Shown here piece by piece: positions 1 through 8,742 of a stretch of DNA of 64,000 nt. This DNA is from Candidatus Defluviibacillus avedoerensis (lineage in GTDB: Bacteria; Pseudomonadota; Gammaproteobacteria; Burkholderiales; Burkholderiaceae_C): positions 62,001-126,000 of the forward strand of contig JADJBS010000011.1 of the NCBI GenBank assembly GCA_016703665.1, written 5' to 3'. The notes below the pieces were generated by a model. The model made no database searches. It saw only the letters and a list, made by a program, of their open reading frames with translations, and was not told where the DNA came from. The position numbers and the translations under genes are program-made. The stretch's first letter is position 1. The number at the start of each line of letters is the position of its first letter.

Positions 1-952
1 CGTAGAACGGATGCAGCTTGCCACTGGCAATGGCTTTTTGGCGGGCGCGCACTTCTGTTTGCACAGCGTGCGGCACCTTGGGGCCAAAGTGCCCCACGCT
101 CACCATGCCCTGGGCCACACCACCCCAGACTTGGGTACTTTTCCAGTGGCCGTCCAGCACAGCTTTGGCACGCTCTGTGTAGTACTTATCCCAATGGTGG
201 CTCACGGCGATCAACTGGGCGTCGGGCGCCACTTTGCGCATGTCAGAGTGATAGGCCACTGCCCATTTGCCGCGCTCTTGCGCTGCGGCCATCACAGCCG
301 TAGAACCGGTGTGAAAGGCCACCACATCGGCGTTCTGGTTAAACAACGCAAAGGCCGCATCGCGCTCTTTGCCGGGGTCAAACCAGGCGTTGAGCCAGAT
401 CACTTTGACCTGGGCTTTGGGATTGACCGACCGCATGCCCAGCGCAAACGCATTGATGCCCTGCAGCACCTCAGGGATGGCAAAGCCTGCCACATAGCCC
501 GCCACATGCGTCTTGGTCACGCGCCCCGCCGCGATGCCAGCCAGGTAGCGGCCCTCGTAGTAGCGGGCGTTGGCCGTGGCCACGTTGCCGGCCTGCTTGT
601 AGCCGGTGATGGATTCAAACTTCACGTCTGGGTAGTCTTGGGCCACCTTGAGCGTGGGCTCCATGAAGCCAAAGCTGGGCGTAAAGATCAGTTTGTTGCC
701 TTGCGCAGCGAGGTCGCGTATCACACGCTCTGCATCTGGCCCCTCTGCCACATCGGCCACAAAACGGGTGCTCACACGCGGGCCCAGTGCAGCTTCAAGC
801 GCTTTGCGCCCGTCGTCGTGTTGCTTGGTCCAGCCTGCCTCTGTGACAGGTGAGACATAGACAAAGCCGATCTTGAGCGGTTCGGGGGTTTGGGGGAAAA
901 CGGGAGAAATGAAACAAGCGGCCACGAGCGTGGCAGCGAGGTTTTTATACAT
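1..952 (-). CDS. BMP-family ABC transporter substrate-binding protein (3' part cut by window edge)
   Basis: Reading the minus strand from the ATG at 952-950 gives an open frame to the window edge with no stop, so the C-terminus is missing. The start reads MYKNLAATLVAACFISP, a short basic end and a hydrophobic stretch, so it is probably exported. Then comes the BMP-family core: PLKIGFVYVSP near residue 26, a DAERVIRDLAAQGNKLIF segment and a TGYK motif. The family binds nucleosides or related purines in the periplasm for ABC import. It is a paralogue of the binding protein at 2859-4004. It lies downstream of yceH, separated by a terminator, so it is probably transcribed from its own promoter. 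The exact ligand cannot be read from sequence. Confidence 0.85.
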   Translation of the reverse strand, partial: MYKNLAATLVAACFISPVFPQTPEPLKIGFVYVSPVTEAGWTKQHDDGRKALEAALGPRVSTRFVADVAEGPDAERVIRDLAAQGNKLIFTPSFGFMEPTLKVAQDYPDVKFESITGYKQAGNVATANARYYEGRYLAGIAAGRVTKTHVAGYVAGFAIPEVLQGINAFALGMRSVNPKAQVKVIWLNAWFDPGKERDAAFALFNQNADVVAFHTGSTAVMAAAQERGKWAVAYHSDMRKVAPDAQLIAVSHHWDKYYTERAKAVLDGHWKSTQVWGGVAQGMVSVGHFGPKVPHAVQTEVRARQKAIASGKLHPFY

Positions 953-981
953 GGTAGTCCTCTACATGGCCCCGAACAGAC

Positions 982-1014
982 AAAAAAATACAGCCTGCCG
1001 GGGCAGCAGGCTGT
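982..1014 (-). terminator. Rho-independent terminator downstream of yceH
   Basis: On the minus strand a 9-bp perfect stem (ACAGCCTGC with GCAGGCTGT, plus-strand arms 990-998 and 1006-1014) with a 7-base loop is followed by a run of seven T (982-988). It sits between yceH and the binding-protein gene that starts at 952, both on the minus strand, so it should end yceH transcription. Confidence 0.85.
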
Positions 1015-1034
1015 AGCGGGTAGCTCGATCAATT

Positions 1035-1742
1035 TTATTCGATGTCGGTGAGAGCGCTTCTTGCAGTGTTTTTCACGGGCAAAGTCAAGCCCAGTTCCTG
1101 CGCCATGAAGGCCATGGCTGCCCGCAGATCCAGCACCTCATCCTCCAGCGCCTTCAAGCGCGCCTGCAAGGGCTGCGCCACATCGATCGCGGTGCCTGAA
1201 CGCCCTGCAGTGGAGATATCCACCTCGCCGCACAGCAGGTGCGCCCAGCGCTGCTCGCGCGTGCCAGGTGTGCGCGGCAGGCACACGACGAGCGGGCCAC
1301 CTTTTTCGTCAGAACGGCTTTGCAGTTCATCCAGGAAGGCCTCTACCGACGAAATGTCTGCAAAGCGGTACCAGCGCTCAGCATTGATGCGCAATTCACC
1401 AGCCGTTTGCGGCCCGCGGAGCATCAACAGTCCCAGCAGTGCGGCAGATTGCTCGGGCACGCCCATGCCACGTTGGAAGTTGTGTTCATACCGTGCAACC
1501 CGGCTGCCTGAGGCTTCGCGTACCAGCCCCAAATGCTTGAGTTCGTCCAGTGCCTCCTGTGCCTGCGCATCGCTCACGTTCATGATGGGTTCGCGCGTGG
1601 TCTTCTGGTTGCACCCGGTGACGACCGCGTTCAAGCTGAGGGGGTAGCTGTCGGGCACGGTGCGGGCTTTCTCCATCAGGGTGGAAAGCACACGGGCCTC
1701 AATGGCCGTCAGTGGTCTGCTCAGCGGTTCATGCGTTGTCAT
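1035..1742 (-). CDS. yceH: YceH family protein (DUF480)
   Basis: A 235-residue protein starting MTTHEPLSRPLTAIEARVL at the ATG 1742-1740; a longer in-frame extension to 1862 would run into the preceding gene and is not family-like. It carries the DUF480 hallmarks: the LSTLMEKARTVPDSYPLSLN segment at about residues 19-38, CNQKTTREP near 45, and two winged-helix-like halves with GLLMLRGPQTAGELR near 100. The C-terminal part LEDEVLDLRAAM looks like a coiled coil. The biochemical function of the family is unknown. The start is 7 bases after the stop of the deaminase gene, suggesting co-transcription, although the two have no known functional link. Confidence 0.9.
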   Translation of the reverse strand: MTTHEPLSRPLTAIEARVLSTLMEKARTVPDSYPLSLNAVVTGCNQKTTREPIMNVSDAQAQEALDELKHLGLVREASGSRVARYEHNFQRGMGVPEQSAALLGLLMLRGPQTAGELRINAERWYRFADISSVEAFLDELQSRSDEKGGPLVVCLPRTPGTREQRWAHLLCGEVDISTAGRSGTAIDVAQPLQARLKALEDEVLDLRAAMAFMAQELGLTLPVKNTARSALTDIE

Positions 1743-1749
1743 TGGGGGT

Positions 1750-2792
1750 TCAGGCCTCTTCAAAATGGGCAAAAAAAACATCCAGCTGATCGACCAGATC
1801 GCGCTTGCGCGCCGCATCGACAAAGCTGGCTTCAAAACTGTGGCGTGCCACTTGGTATGCATGGCGTACCGTCAAGCCCGTGGCGGCAAAGACCTGGGTC
1901 AGGTTGTCGTTCATGTAGCCACCAAAATAGGCTGGGTCATCTGAATTGACGGTGGCGGCCAAACCGGCGTCCAGCAAAGCACCCAGGTTGTGCTGCGCCA
2001 GATCAGGAAACACGCAAAGTTTGAGGTTGGACAGCGGGCACACGGTGAGCGGAACACGGTCTTTGGCCAGGCGAGCCATCAAGGCCGCATCTTTGACGGC
2101 CTGCACGCCATGGTCAATGCGCTCGACCTGGAGGACATCAAGCGCGCTCCAGATGTAGGCGGGCGGGCCTTCTTCACCTGCATGTGCCGCAATCTCAGGC
2201 CCAGTTCGCGGCATTTGGCAAACACGCGTGCGAACTTCTCGGGCGGGTGGCCAAGCTCGCTCGAATCCAGCCCCACGCCGACCAGTTTGTCGCGGTAGGG
2301 CATGGCCTGCTCCAAGGTGGCAAAGGCTTGCTCTTCGCTCAAATGGCGCAAAAAACACATGATCAGCAAACCACTCACATCCAGCAGTGCCTTGGCGTCA
2401 TGGCAGGCTCGGTGCAGGCCGTTGATCACGGTCTCCATGGGTACGCCGCGCGCCGTATGGGTTTGCGGATCGAAAAAGAGTTCGGCATGCACCACGTTGT
2501 CGGCTGCGGCTTTCTTGAAGTAGGCCATGGCCATGTCGTAAAAGTCCTGCTCTTCCAGCAGAACGCTGGCCCCGGCGTAGTAAATGTCCAGAAAGCTCTG
2601 CAGGTTGGTGAAGGCATAGGCCTCGCGCAGCGCATCGACAGACGGGTAAGGTGTGCTGATCTTGTTGCGATGCGCCAGGGCAAAGATCAGCTCAGGCTCC
2701 AGCGAGCCTTCGATGTGGATGTGCAATTCTGCCTTGGGCATGGCACGCAGCAGTTCGGGTAAGCGTGCTTCAGGGATGTGGGCCAGGTTCAT
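1750..2792 (-). pseudogene. add: adenosine/adenine deaminase, frameshifted
   Basis: Two overlapping minus-strand frames together make one complete amidohydrolase-superfamily deaminase of about 347 residues. The N-terminal frame (ATG at 2792) has the metal-binding HIHIEG, the LQSFLDIYY segment and GLDSSELGHPP. The second frame continues from AAHAGEEGPPAYIW through HGV, TVCPLSN and NSDDPAYFGG to the stop at 1750. They join at about 2194-2197, where the minus strand reads ctgagatt and the family consensus (GL-K-IAAHAGEEG) needs one more base, ctgaagatt. So one base is missing. As written, translation of the first frame runs into an unrelated tail ending at 2079. Some family members act on adenine rather than adenosine. 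Either a genuine inactivating deletion or a sequence error is possible. Confidence 0.85.
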
Positions 2793-2810
2793 GACGCGCT
2801 TTCGCAAATA

Positions 2811-2835
2811 AAAAAGGGCTGCCCTCGGGCAGCCC
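2811..2835 (-). terminator. Rho-independent terminator after the ABC transporter operon
   Basis: On the minus strand GGGCTGCC and GGCAGCCC form a very stable stem with a tight loop, followed by TTTTTT (plus-strand A run 2811-2815 extending upstream). It lies 24 bases after the stop of the binding-protein gene (2859) and before the deaminase start (2792), so it separates the transporter operon from the deaminase-yceH pair. Confidence 0.85.
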
Positions 2836-2858
2836 TCATATTGTGCAAAATTTAAGAA

Positions 2859-4004
2859 TTACTTCTTGCCGCCCGGGACTTTGCCGTCCACGCCCTTGAC
2901 GAAGAAGTTGATGCCGCCCAGGAAACCGTCGTCAGCAACGGTGTCCTTGGCAATCTGAACCTTGCCAGTGTTGTCTGTGATCGGGCCCTTCCAGATGGTG
3001 AAGCTGCCGTCTTTCAGGCCTGCCTTGATTTCGTCAACCTTCTTCTTGACGTCTTCTGGCACATCTTCAGCAACAGACACCATGTCGATGGCGCCTTCTT
3101 TCACGCCCCACCAGGATTTACCTGTGGTCCATTTGCCTTCCAGCGCGTCTTTGGTTGCGCTGATGTAGTACGGTGCCCAGTTGATGACAGCAGAACCCAG
3201 GTGAGCCTTGGGTGCGTAGGCTTTCATGTCGGAGTCCCAGCCGAAGGCGCGCTTGCCCAGCTTCTCTGCGGTTTGCAGCACGGCAGAAGAATCGGTGTTT
3301 TGCATCAGCACGTCGGCGCCGCCGTTGATCAGCGAGGTAGCAGCTTCGGTTTCTTTAGGAGGTGCAAACCACTCGTTCACCCAAACCACTTTGGTCTTGA
3401 TCTTGGGGTTGGTGGACTGTGCGCCCAGTGTGAAGGCATTGATGTTGCGGATCACTTCTGGAATAGGGATCGAGCCGACCACACCAATGGTGTTGGACTT
3501 GGTCATCTTGCCTGCAATCACACCAGCCATGTAAGCACCCTCGTAGGTGCGGCTGTCATAAGTACGCATGTTCTCGGCGGTCTTGTAGCCGGTGGCATGT
3601 TCAAACTTGACGCCGGGGGTGTCAGCCGCCACTTTGAGCATGGGTTCCATGTAACCAAAGGTGGTGCCGAAGATCAGCTTGTTGCCTTGGCTGGCCATGT
3701 CGCGGATCACGCGCTCGGCGTCAGCCGACTCGGGCACGTTTTCAACGAAGCTGGTGGCAACCTTGTCACCGAATTCTTTTTCGACCGCCTTGCGCGCCTG
3801 GTCGTGGGCAAAGGTCCAGCCGCCGTCGCCGGTCGGGCCGACATAGGCAAAGGCAATCTTCAAAGGATCTGGCTTGGGTGCGGGTGCAGGGGCCGACGCA
3901 GCGGGCGCTGGCGCTGGCGCAGGAGCGGGCGGCGGTGGCGGTGGTGAACACGCCACCAATGCAGCCGCAGCAGCTGTGGCGGCTGACAGCGCACTCAGGC
4001 GCAA
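2859..4004 (-). CDS. BMP-family lipoprotein, purine/nucleoside ABC transporter substrate-binding protein
   Basis: About 381 residues. A hydrophobic segment ends in the lipobox L-V-A-C, followed by a long Pro/Ala-only linker (PPPPPPAPAPAP type, to about residue 46), then the BMP fold: PLKIAFAYVGPTGDGGW, DAERVIRDMASQGNKLIFGT and TGYKTAENM. It is the last gene of the ATPase-permease-permease-binding protein operon, so it should be the lipid-anchored periplasmic ligand donor. The start is a problem: the only standard start codon in the open frame is the TTG at 4004, with no Shine-Dalgarno. The frame stays open upstream (QTDLQKRSLLR, typical of an n-region), and a good Shine-Dalgarno, AGAAGGA, sits at 4039-4045, but no ATG, GTG or TTG follows it in frame. 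Either a rare start codon or a small lesion is likely. Confidence 0.85.
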   Translation of the reverse strand: MRLSALSAATAAAAALVACSPPPPPPAPAPAPAPAASAPAPAPKPDPLKIAFAYVGPTGDGGWTFAHDQARKAVEKEFGDKVATSFVENVPESADAERVIRDMASQGNKLIFGTTFGYMEPMLKVAADTPGVKFEHATGYKTAENMRTYDSRTYEGAYMAGVIAGKMTKSNTIGVVGSIPIPEVIRNINAFTLGAQSTNPKIKTKVVWVNEWFAPPKETEAATSLINGGADVLMQNTDSSAVLQTAEKLGKRAFGWDSDMKAYAPKAHLGSAVINWAPYYISATKDALEGKWTTGKSWWGVKEGAIDMVSVAEDVPEDVKKKVDEIKAGLKDGSFTIWKGPITDNTGKVQIAKDTVADDGFLGGINFFVKGVDGKVPGGKK

Positions 4005-4107
4005 CAGGGAACGTTTTTGCAGATCTGTCTGTGATAGGTCCTTCTCGCTGGTTGGGGGTTAAACAGTCATTATGAACGGGAACAAAGGCATCAAGACGGG
4101 GCGAACA

Positions 4108-5034
4108 TCACGAACCTGGGTAAAACGGCTTGCCAATGCTGGCAGGCATGTTGACCCGAATCCACTGTGGATTGCGCGAGATCAGCGCCAGTACCACCAC
4201 CGTGGCCACATACGGCATCATGGCCAGAAACTGGCCGGGGATGTCTACACCCACGCCCTGCAAGTAAAAGTCAAGCTGGGTCATGCCGCCGAACAGATAG
4301 GCACCCAGCAAAACCCTGGCAGGTCGCCAAGTGGCAAAAGTGGTCAAGGCCAGGGCGATCCAGCCTTTGCCAGACACCATGCCTTCTACCCAGAGCGGCG
4401 CGTAGACGGTAGACAAATAGGCCCCCGCCAGACCGCACAGGGCGCCACCAGCAATCACTGCCATCATGCGGATACGGCGCACCGGGTAGCCCAGTGCGTG
4501 TGACGACTCAGGTGATTCACCCACGGAACGCAGCACCAGACCTGCACGCGTACGGTACAGAAACCAGACCAGCGCAAACATGAACACCACGGTCAGGTAC
4601 ACCAGTGGGTGATGCCTGAACAGTGCGGGGCCGAAGAAAGGCAAATCCGACAGGCCCGGGATGGCGTACTGGGTCTGTTCAGGCAGCTTTTCCTGCACAT
4701 ACTTGATGCCCGCAAACGCAGAGAAGCCGCCGCCAAACAGGCTCAAAGCCAGGCCTGTGGCGTATTGGTTGGTGTTCAGCCAGATCACCAGATAGCCAAA
4801 CATGGACGCCAGCAGCGCCCCCGCCGCCATGCCAGCGCCAAAGCCGACCCAGGTGCTGCCGGTATGCACCACCGTGGCAAACCCTGCAATGGCCGCGCAA
4901 AGCATCATGCCTTCGGCCCCCAGGTTCACGATGCCTGCTTTTTCGTTAATCAAGAGACCTAGCGCGGCAATGGCCAGCAAGGTGCCTGCGTTCAATGTCG
5001 CCGCCAACAGAAGGGCAAGGGAGTTGGAATCCAT
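4108..5034 (-). CDS. ABC transporter permease, nucleoside type (second permease)
   Basis: 308 residues, highly hydrophobic, about eight to nine membrane segments, BPD_transp_2 type. Typical features are LLINEKAGIVNLGAEGMML near residue 28 and the cytoplasmic-loop segment SVGESPESSHALGYPV near 175, which contacts the ATPase. It resembles NupQ/YufQ-type permeases that pair with BMP lipoproteins. It starts 25 bases after the stop of the first permease, within the same operon. Substrate is inferred as nucleoside or nucleobase from the neighbouring deaminase and xanthine dehydrogenase. Confidence 0.88.
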   Translation of the reverse strand: MDSNSLALLLAATLNAGTLLAIAALGLLINEKAGIVNLGAEGMMLCAAIAGFATVVHTGSTWVGFGAGMAAGALLASMFGYLVIWLNTNQYATGLALSLFGGGFSAFAGIKYVQEKLPEQTQYAIPGLSDLPFFGPALFRHHPLVYLTVVFMFALVWFLYRTRAGLVLRSVGESPESSHALGYPVRRIRMMAVIAGGALCGLAGAYLSTVYAPLWVEGMVSGKGWIALALTTFATWRPARVLLGAYLFGGMTQLDFYLQGVGVDIPGQFLAMMPYVATVVVLALISRNPQWIRVNMPASIGKPFYPGS

Positions 5035-5059
5035 GGTGCGTGTCCTCTTTCTCTGGCGC

Positions 5060-6115
5060 TTATTTCTGGAACCGGATGCGGTAGGCGATCAAGGTGTCTG
5101 CCGCCAGCAAGGTGAACAGCAGCAAGCCTTGAAACACGCCGGTGAGCGACTTGGGCAAACCTAAGCGAGACTGCGCCATCTCGCCACCGATATAGAACAT
5201 GCTCATCAAAATGGCCGAAAAGATCATACCCACCGGATGCAGCCTGCCCACAAAGGCCACGATGATGGCCGCAAAGCCGTAGCCAGCGGGCACATAGGGC
5301 GTGAGTTGCCCAATGGGCCCGGCCACCTCCAGCGCCCCAGCCAGACCAGCCGCTCCACCCGAGGTCAGCAAAGCAATGTACAGCGCCTTGCGCGATGAAA
5401 AACCCGCATAACGTGCAGCCGCAGGTGCCAGCCCGCCCACCTGCTGGGCAAAGCCCGCCCGGGTGCGGAACAAAAACACCCACAAGGCAGCCGCGCCGGC
5501 CAGCGCCAGCAGCAGGCCAATGGACATGCGCGAACCCGCCATCAAACGCGGGATTTGCGTCGCCTTTTCAAAGGTCTTGCTCTGGGGAAAGTTATAGCCA
5601 TTCGGGTCTTTCCAGGGGCCTTCCACAATAAAGCCCAGGAACAGGATGGCCACATACACGAGCATCAGGCTCACCAGAATCTCGCTGGCGTTGAACTTGT
5701 CGCGCAGCACCGCCGTGACGCCTGCCCAGGCCATGCCCCCCGCGACCCCCGCCAGCAAAATGGGCGCGACGATCCAGGCACCCGTGCTCTTGTCTGCCAT
5801 CAATGCAATGCCCCCTGCCGCAATGGCCCCCATCACGTATTGGCCCTCAGCACCGATGTTCCAAACGTTAGAGCGAAAGCACACCGCCAGGCCCAGCGCA
5901 ATCACCAGCAGCGGCGTGGCCTTCACCATCAATTCGCCCAGGGCACGGGGGGTTTTGATGGGCTCCCAAAAGAACACCTGCAATCCTTTGACCGGGTCTT
6001 TGCCCAGGGCAACGAACAGCGTGATACCGATCAGCACCGTGATGAGCAGCGCCAGGATGGGAGAGGCATAGCTCCAGAACTTGGAAGCCCCAGGCCGCGC
6101 TTCAAGCTTCAACAT
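5060..6115 (-). CDS. ABC transporter permease, nucleoside type (first permease)
   Basis: 351 residues with about nine or ten hydrophobic segments, BPD_transp_2 type, NupP/YufP-like. It shows PLLVIALGLAVCFRSNVWNIGAEGQYVMG around residues 68-95 and the EAA-like cytoplasmic segment APAAARYAGFSSRKALYIALL near 230. Its ATG overlaps the end of the ATPase gene by 14 bases, indicating translational coupling. With the second permease it should form a heterodimeric inner-membrane channel. Confidence 0.88.
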   Translation of the reverse strand: MLKLEARPGASKFWSYASPILALLITVLIGITLFVALGKDPVKGLQVFFWEPIKTPRALGELMVKATPLLVIALGLAVCFRSNVWNIGAEGQYVMGAIAAGGIALMADKSTGAWIVAPILLAGVAGGMAWAGVTAVLRDKFNASEILVSLMLVYVAILFLGFIVEGPWKDPNGYNFPQSKTFEKATQIPRLMAGSRMSIGLLLALAGAAALWVFLFRTRAGFAQQVGGLAPAAARYAGFSSRKALYIALLTSGGAAGLAGALEVAGPIGQLTPYVPAGYGFAAIIVAFVGRLHPVGMIFSAILMSMFYIGGEMAQSRLGLPKSLTGVFQGLLLFTLLAADTLIAYRIRFQK

Positions 6116-7694
6116 GGTTCATCTCCGTTTGGTTCTTCTTTTGCTGCTCCAGCGCGGCCTGCACATCTTCGTTCCACAGGCCACTCATCCATTCGCCAAT
6201 GCGCGTCACGGTAGCGTCAGCGCGGTTGATCGATGGGGACAGCTGCCCCTTGGCGATCACATACAGGCGGTCCGACACTTCAAAGAGTTCGTCCAGCTCT
6301 TCGCTGACCACCAGCACAGCGCAACCTTCGTCTTTGAGCTTCAAAATCTCACCCCGGATCTGCGCAGCCGCGCCAACGTCCACACCCCAGGTGGGTTGAG
6401 ACACGATCAACAGCTTTGGCTTGGCATCAATCTCGCGGCCCACGATGAACTTCTGCAGATTGCCGCCCGACAGCGACTTGGCCGCCGCGTTGGGGCCACC
6501 CGCTTTGACATTGAAATCCTTGATCAGCTTGGCAGCGTGGGCTTCAAGGGCCTTGACGTTCAGCCACCCGCCTTTGCCGACACCTGTGTCACGGGTCAGC
6601 AGCAGGTTATGCGCCAGGCCCAGCGTGGGCACGGCACCCCGCCCCAGCCGCTCTTCGGGCACAAACTGCAAGCCGAGGGCACGCCGCTCGCGCGGTCCTG
6701 CCTTGCCCATGGGCAGGTCATTGATCAGCACCATGCCCGCAGCTGGCCGCGTGTCCTCGCCCGACAGCGCGTACAGCAACTCCTGCTGGCCGTTGCCCGA
6801 CACACCTGCGATGCCCACCACTTCACCCGCACGCACGTGCAGCGACACATCGGTGAGCGTCACGCCAAACTGGTCTTCTTTTTCCAGGCACAGGTTGTCC
6901 ACATTCAAGACCGTGGCCCCGGCCTTGGACTCCCGGTGCTGCAAGGCTGGCGGCTCAGCCCCGATCATCAAGCGGCTGAGTGACGCGTTGGATTCTTCCT
7001 TGGGGTTGCACACACCGGTGACCTTGCCACCGCGCAGCACGGTGCAGGCGCTGCACAACTCGCGGATTTCGTGCAGCTTGTGGCTGATGTAAAGGATCGA
7101 GCAGCCCTCAGACACCAGCTTTTTCAGCACCACGAACAGCTTTTCAACTGCCTGCGGCGTCAACACCGAGGTGGGCGCGTCCAGAATCAGCAGTTGCGGG
7201 TTGGTCAGCAGCGCGCGGATGATCTCGACCCGCTGCATCTCGCCCACACTCAAGGTGTGCACTGGGCGGCTGGGGTCAATGTCCAGCCCGTACTGGCTGG
7301 CCTTGGTGATGATGCTTTGGGTCACGGTGGGCAAGCTGAGCGATTTGTCCAGGCCCAGCCAAACGTTCTCGGCCACGGTCAGCGTGTCAAACAGGCTGAA
7401 ATGCTGGAACACCATGCTGATGCCCAGGGCACGTGCCTCTTGCGGATTGCGGATGTGCACCGGCTGCCCGTTGTAGCTGACTGTGCCTTCGTCGGGCTTG
7501 ACCGAGCCGTAGATGATCTTCATCAGGGTTGATTTGCCGGCGCCGTTTTCACCCAGAACAGCGTGGGCTTCCCCTGGTGCCACGGTCAGCGATACCTGGC
7601 TGTTGGCCACCACGGTGGGGTAGCGCTTGGTGATGCCCGCCAGCGCCAGCCTGGGCGCAGCAAGAGGGGATGTTGCGGAGAGATTCATGCCCAT
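6102..7694 (-). CDS. ABC transporter ATP-binding protein, duplicated ATPase of a nucleoside importer
   Basis: 530 residues from the ATG at 7694 (preceded by an AAAGAGA ribosome site); two ABC domains in one chain, as in RbsA/YufO-type importers. Domain 1 has Walker A GENGAGKST (residues 48-56) and signature LSVGEMQRVE. Domain 2 has the family-typical degenerate Walker A (GVSGNGQQE), signature LSGGNLQKF and Walker B SQPTWGVD. Unusually, the Walker B of domain 1 reads LLILDAPTSVLTP: the catalytic Glu is Ala173 (codon GCG at plus 7176-7178). Because domain 2 normally lacks a catalytic Glu in this family, ATP hydrolysis could be impaired. It is the first gene of the four-gene importer operon, divergent from nothing; the LysR gene lies just upstream on the same strand. 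Confidence 0.88.
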   Translation of the reverse strand: MGMNLSATSPLAAPRLALAGITKRYPTVVANSQVSLTVAPGEAHAVLGENGAGKSTLMKIIYGSVKPDEGTVSYNGQPVHIRNPQEARALGISMVFQHFSLFDTLTVAENVWLGLDKSLSLPTVTQSIITKASQYGLDIDPSRPVHTLSVGEMQRVEIIRALLTNPQLLILDAPTSVLTPQAVEKLFVVLKKLVSEGCSILYISHKLHEIRELCSACTVLRGGKVTGVCNPKEESNASLSRLMIGAEPPALQHRESKAGATVLNVDNLCLEKEDQFGVTLTDVSLHVRAGEVVGIAGVSGNGQQELLYALSGEDTRPAAGMVLINDLPMGKAGPRERRALGLQFVPEERLGRGAVPTLGLAHNLLLTRDTGVGKGGWLNVKALEAHAAKLIKDFNVKAGGPNAAAKSLSGGNLQKFIVGREIDAKPKLLIVSQPTWGVDVGAAAQIRGEILKLKDEGCAVLVVSEELDELFEVSDRLYVIAKGQLSPSINRADATVTRIGEWMSGLWNEDVQAALEQQKKNQTEMNHVEA

Positions 7695-7704
7695 GTTGTC
7701 TCTT

Positions 7705-8670
7705 TCAGGGTCGTTCGTGCGCGTACAGCGAGGTAGCCACCGTCTTGACCCGCTCGCGCAGCCAGCGCGAAGCACTGGAGGTATGCGTGCGCTCGTGCCA
7801 GAGTTGGTAATAGCTCATGCGGGGAAACGGGATCGGGCATGGAAGAATTCTCACGGGCAAAGTCATCTCGGGCGCCTCACCTCTTTTGACAGCGTAACGC
7901 TCGCAAAACTGGCGGCTCGTGGTCAGCACCAGCAAGCTCGATGCCACCATGGCCGGGATCAACGCAAAATGAGGGCAACGCGCCGTGATATTGCGCCGCA
8001 AGTTCATGCTGAGCAGATGTTCATCGATCACGCCCAGCGCGCCAGGGTATGCCGGTGTGGGTGCGATGTGCTCTGCCGCCAAGTAGTCAGCTGCGTCCCA
8101 GCTGCGACGCACAGCGGGGTGGTCGGCGCTGACAAGGTTGACCACATCGTCAGAGAACAGCAAGCCCATGTGCAGATCTTCAGGCGGCGTCAGCCAGTTG
8201 CCAATGACCACATCCAACTCGCCCTGCGCCAAATGGGACTGGTAGTCAGACCGTGCACTCAAAGGGTGAATTTCGATGCTGCAATGCGGTGCCTGTGCCT
8301 TGATTTGCGACACAAGTTGGGGCAAAAACAGCGGGTCCAGGTAATCGCTGGCTGCCACCCGAAAGGTGTGGTTCGCGGTTTTGGGCTCGAACCCCCGCGC
8401 GTCGGTAAACAAAACCTCGGCGGCACGGAGAATGCTTGCTGCCGGGTCAATCATGCGCAAAGCTGTCTCAGTGGGCACCATTCCGGCACCCGAACGTACC
8501 AACAGCGGGTCGCCAGCCAAGTCGCGCAGACGCTTGAGCGACGCCGACACCGCCGGTTGGTACATGCCCAGTCGGATGGCGGCGCGGGAGACACTGCGTT
8601 CAGTGAGCACGGTATGAAGGACCCTGATGAGATGAAGGTCTATCTTGTCGAATTGCGATGGGTCTCTCAT
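7705..8670 (-). CDS. LysR-family transcriptional regulator, probable purine-catabolism regulator
   Basis: 321 residues. The N-terminal winged helix-turn-helix is at about residues 10-70 (LIRVLHTVLTERSVSRAAIRLGMYQPAVSASLKRL), followed by a LysR substrate-binding domain. It is divergent from xdhA with a 72-base spacer, the usual layout when a LysR protein controls the neighbouring catabolic genes, and only 10 bases separate its stop from the ATPase start, so it may also be co-transcribed with the importer. An imperfect ATA-N10-TAT dyad at 8692-8707 in the spacer could be its operator. The effector (xanthine, hypoxanthine or urate) is an inference from context. Confidence 0.85.
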   Translation of the reverse strand: MRDPSQFDKIDLHLIRVLHTVLTERSVSRAAIRLGMYQPAVSASLKRLRDLAGDPLLVRSGAGMVPTETALRMIDPAASILRAAEVLFTDARGFEPKTANHTFRVAASDYLDPLFLPQLVSQIKAQAPHCSIEIHPLSARSDYQSHLAQGELDVVIGNWLTPPEDLHMGLLFSDDVVNLVSADHPAVRRSWDAADYLAAEHIAPTPAYPGALGVIDEHLLSMNLRRNITARCPHFALIPAMVASSLLVLTTSRQFCERYAVKRGEAPEMTLPVRILPCPIPFPRMSYYQLWHERTHTSSASRWLRERVKTVATSLYAHERP

Positions 8671-8742
8671 ACCTTGAAATACATTCCTGTCATACGCTGC
8701 GGCTTATGTCGGTACCGGCTTGAACCACTACCCTGTTGACCC

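Noticed and set aside
3895..3945. Possible tandem repeat array in the GGCGCTGGCGCAGG region
   Set aside because: It is the codon-level consequence of the Pro/Ala linker in the lipoprotein; repeats are imperfect and short.
3201..3947. 248-codon plus-strand frame opposite the BMP lipoprotein gene, Gly/Arg-rich end
   Set aside because: Mirror of the Pro/Ala linker codons; no independent evidence of coding.
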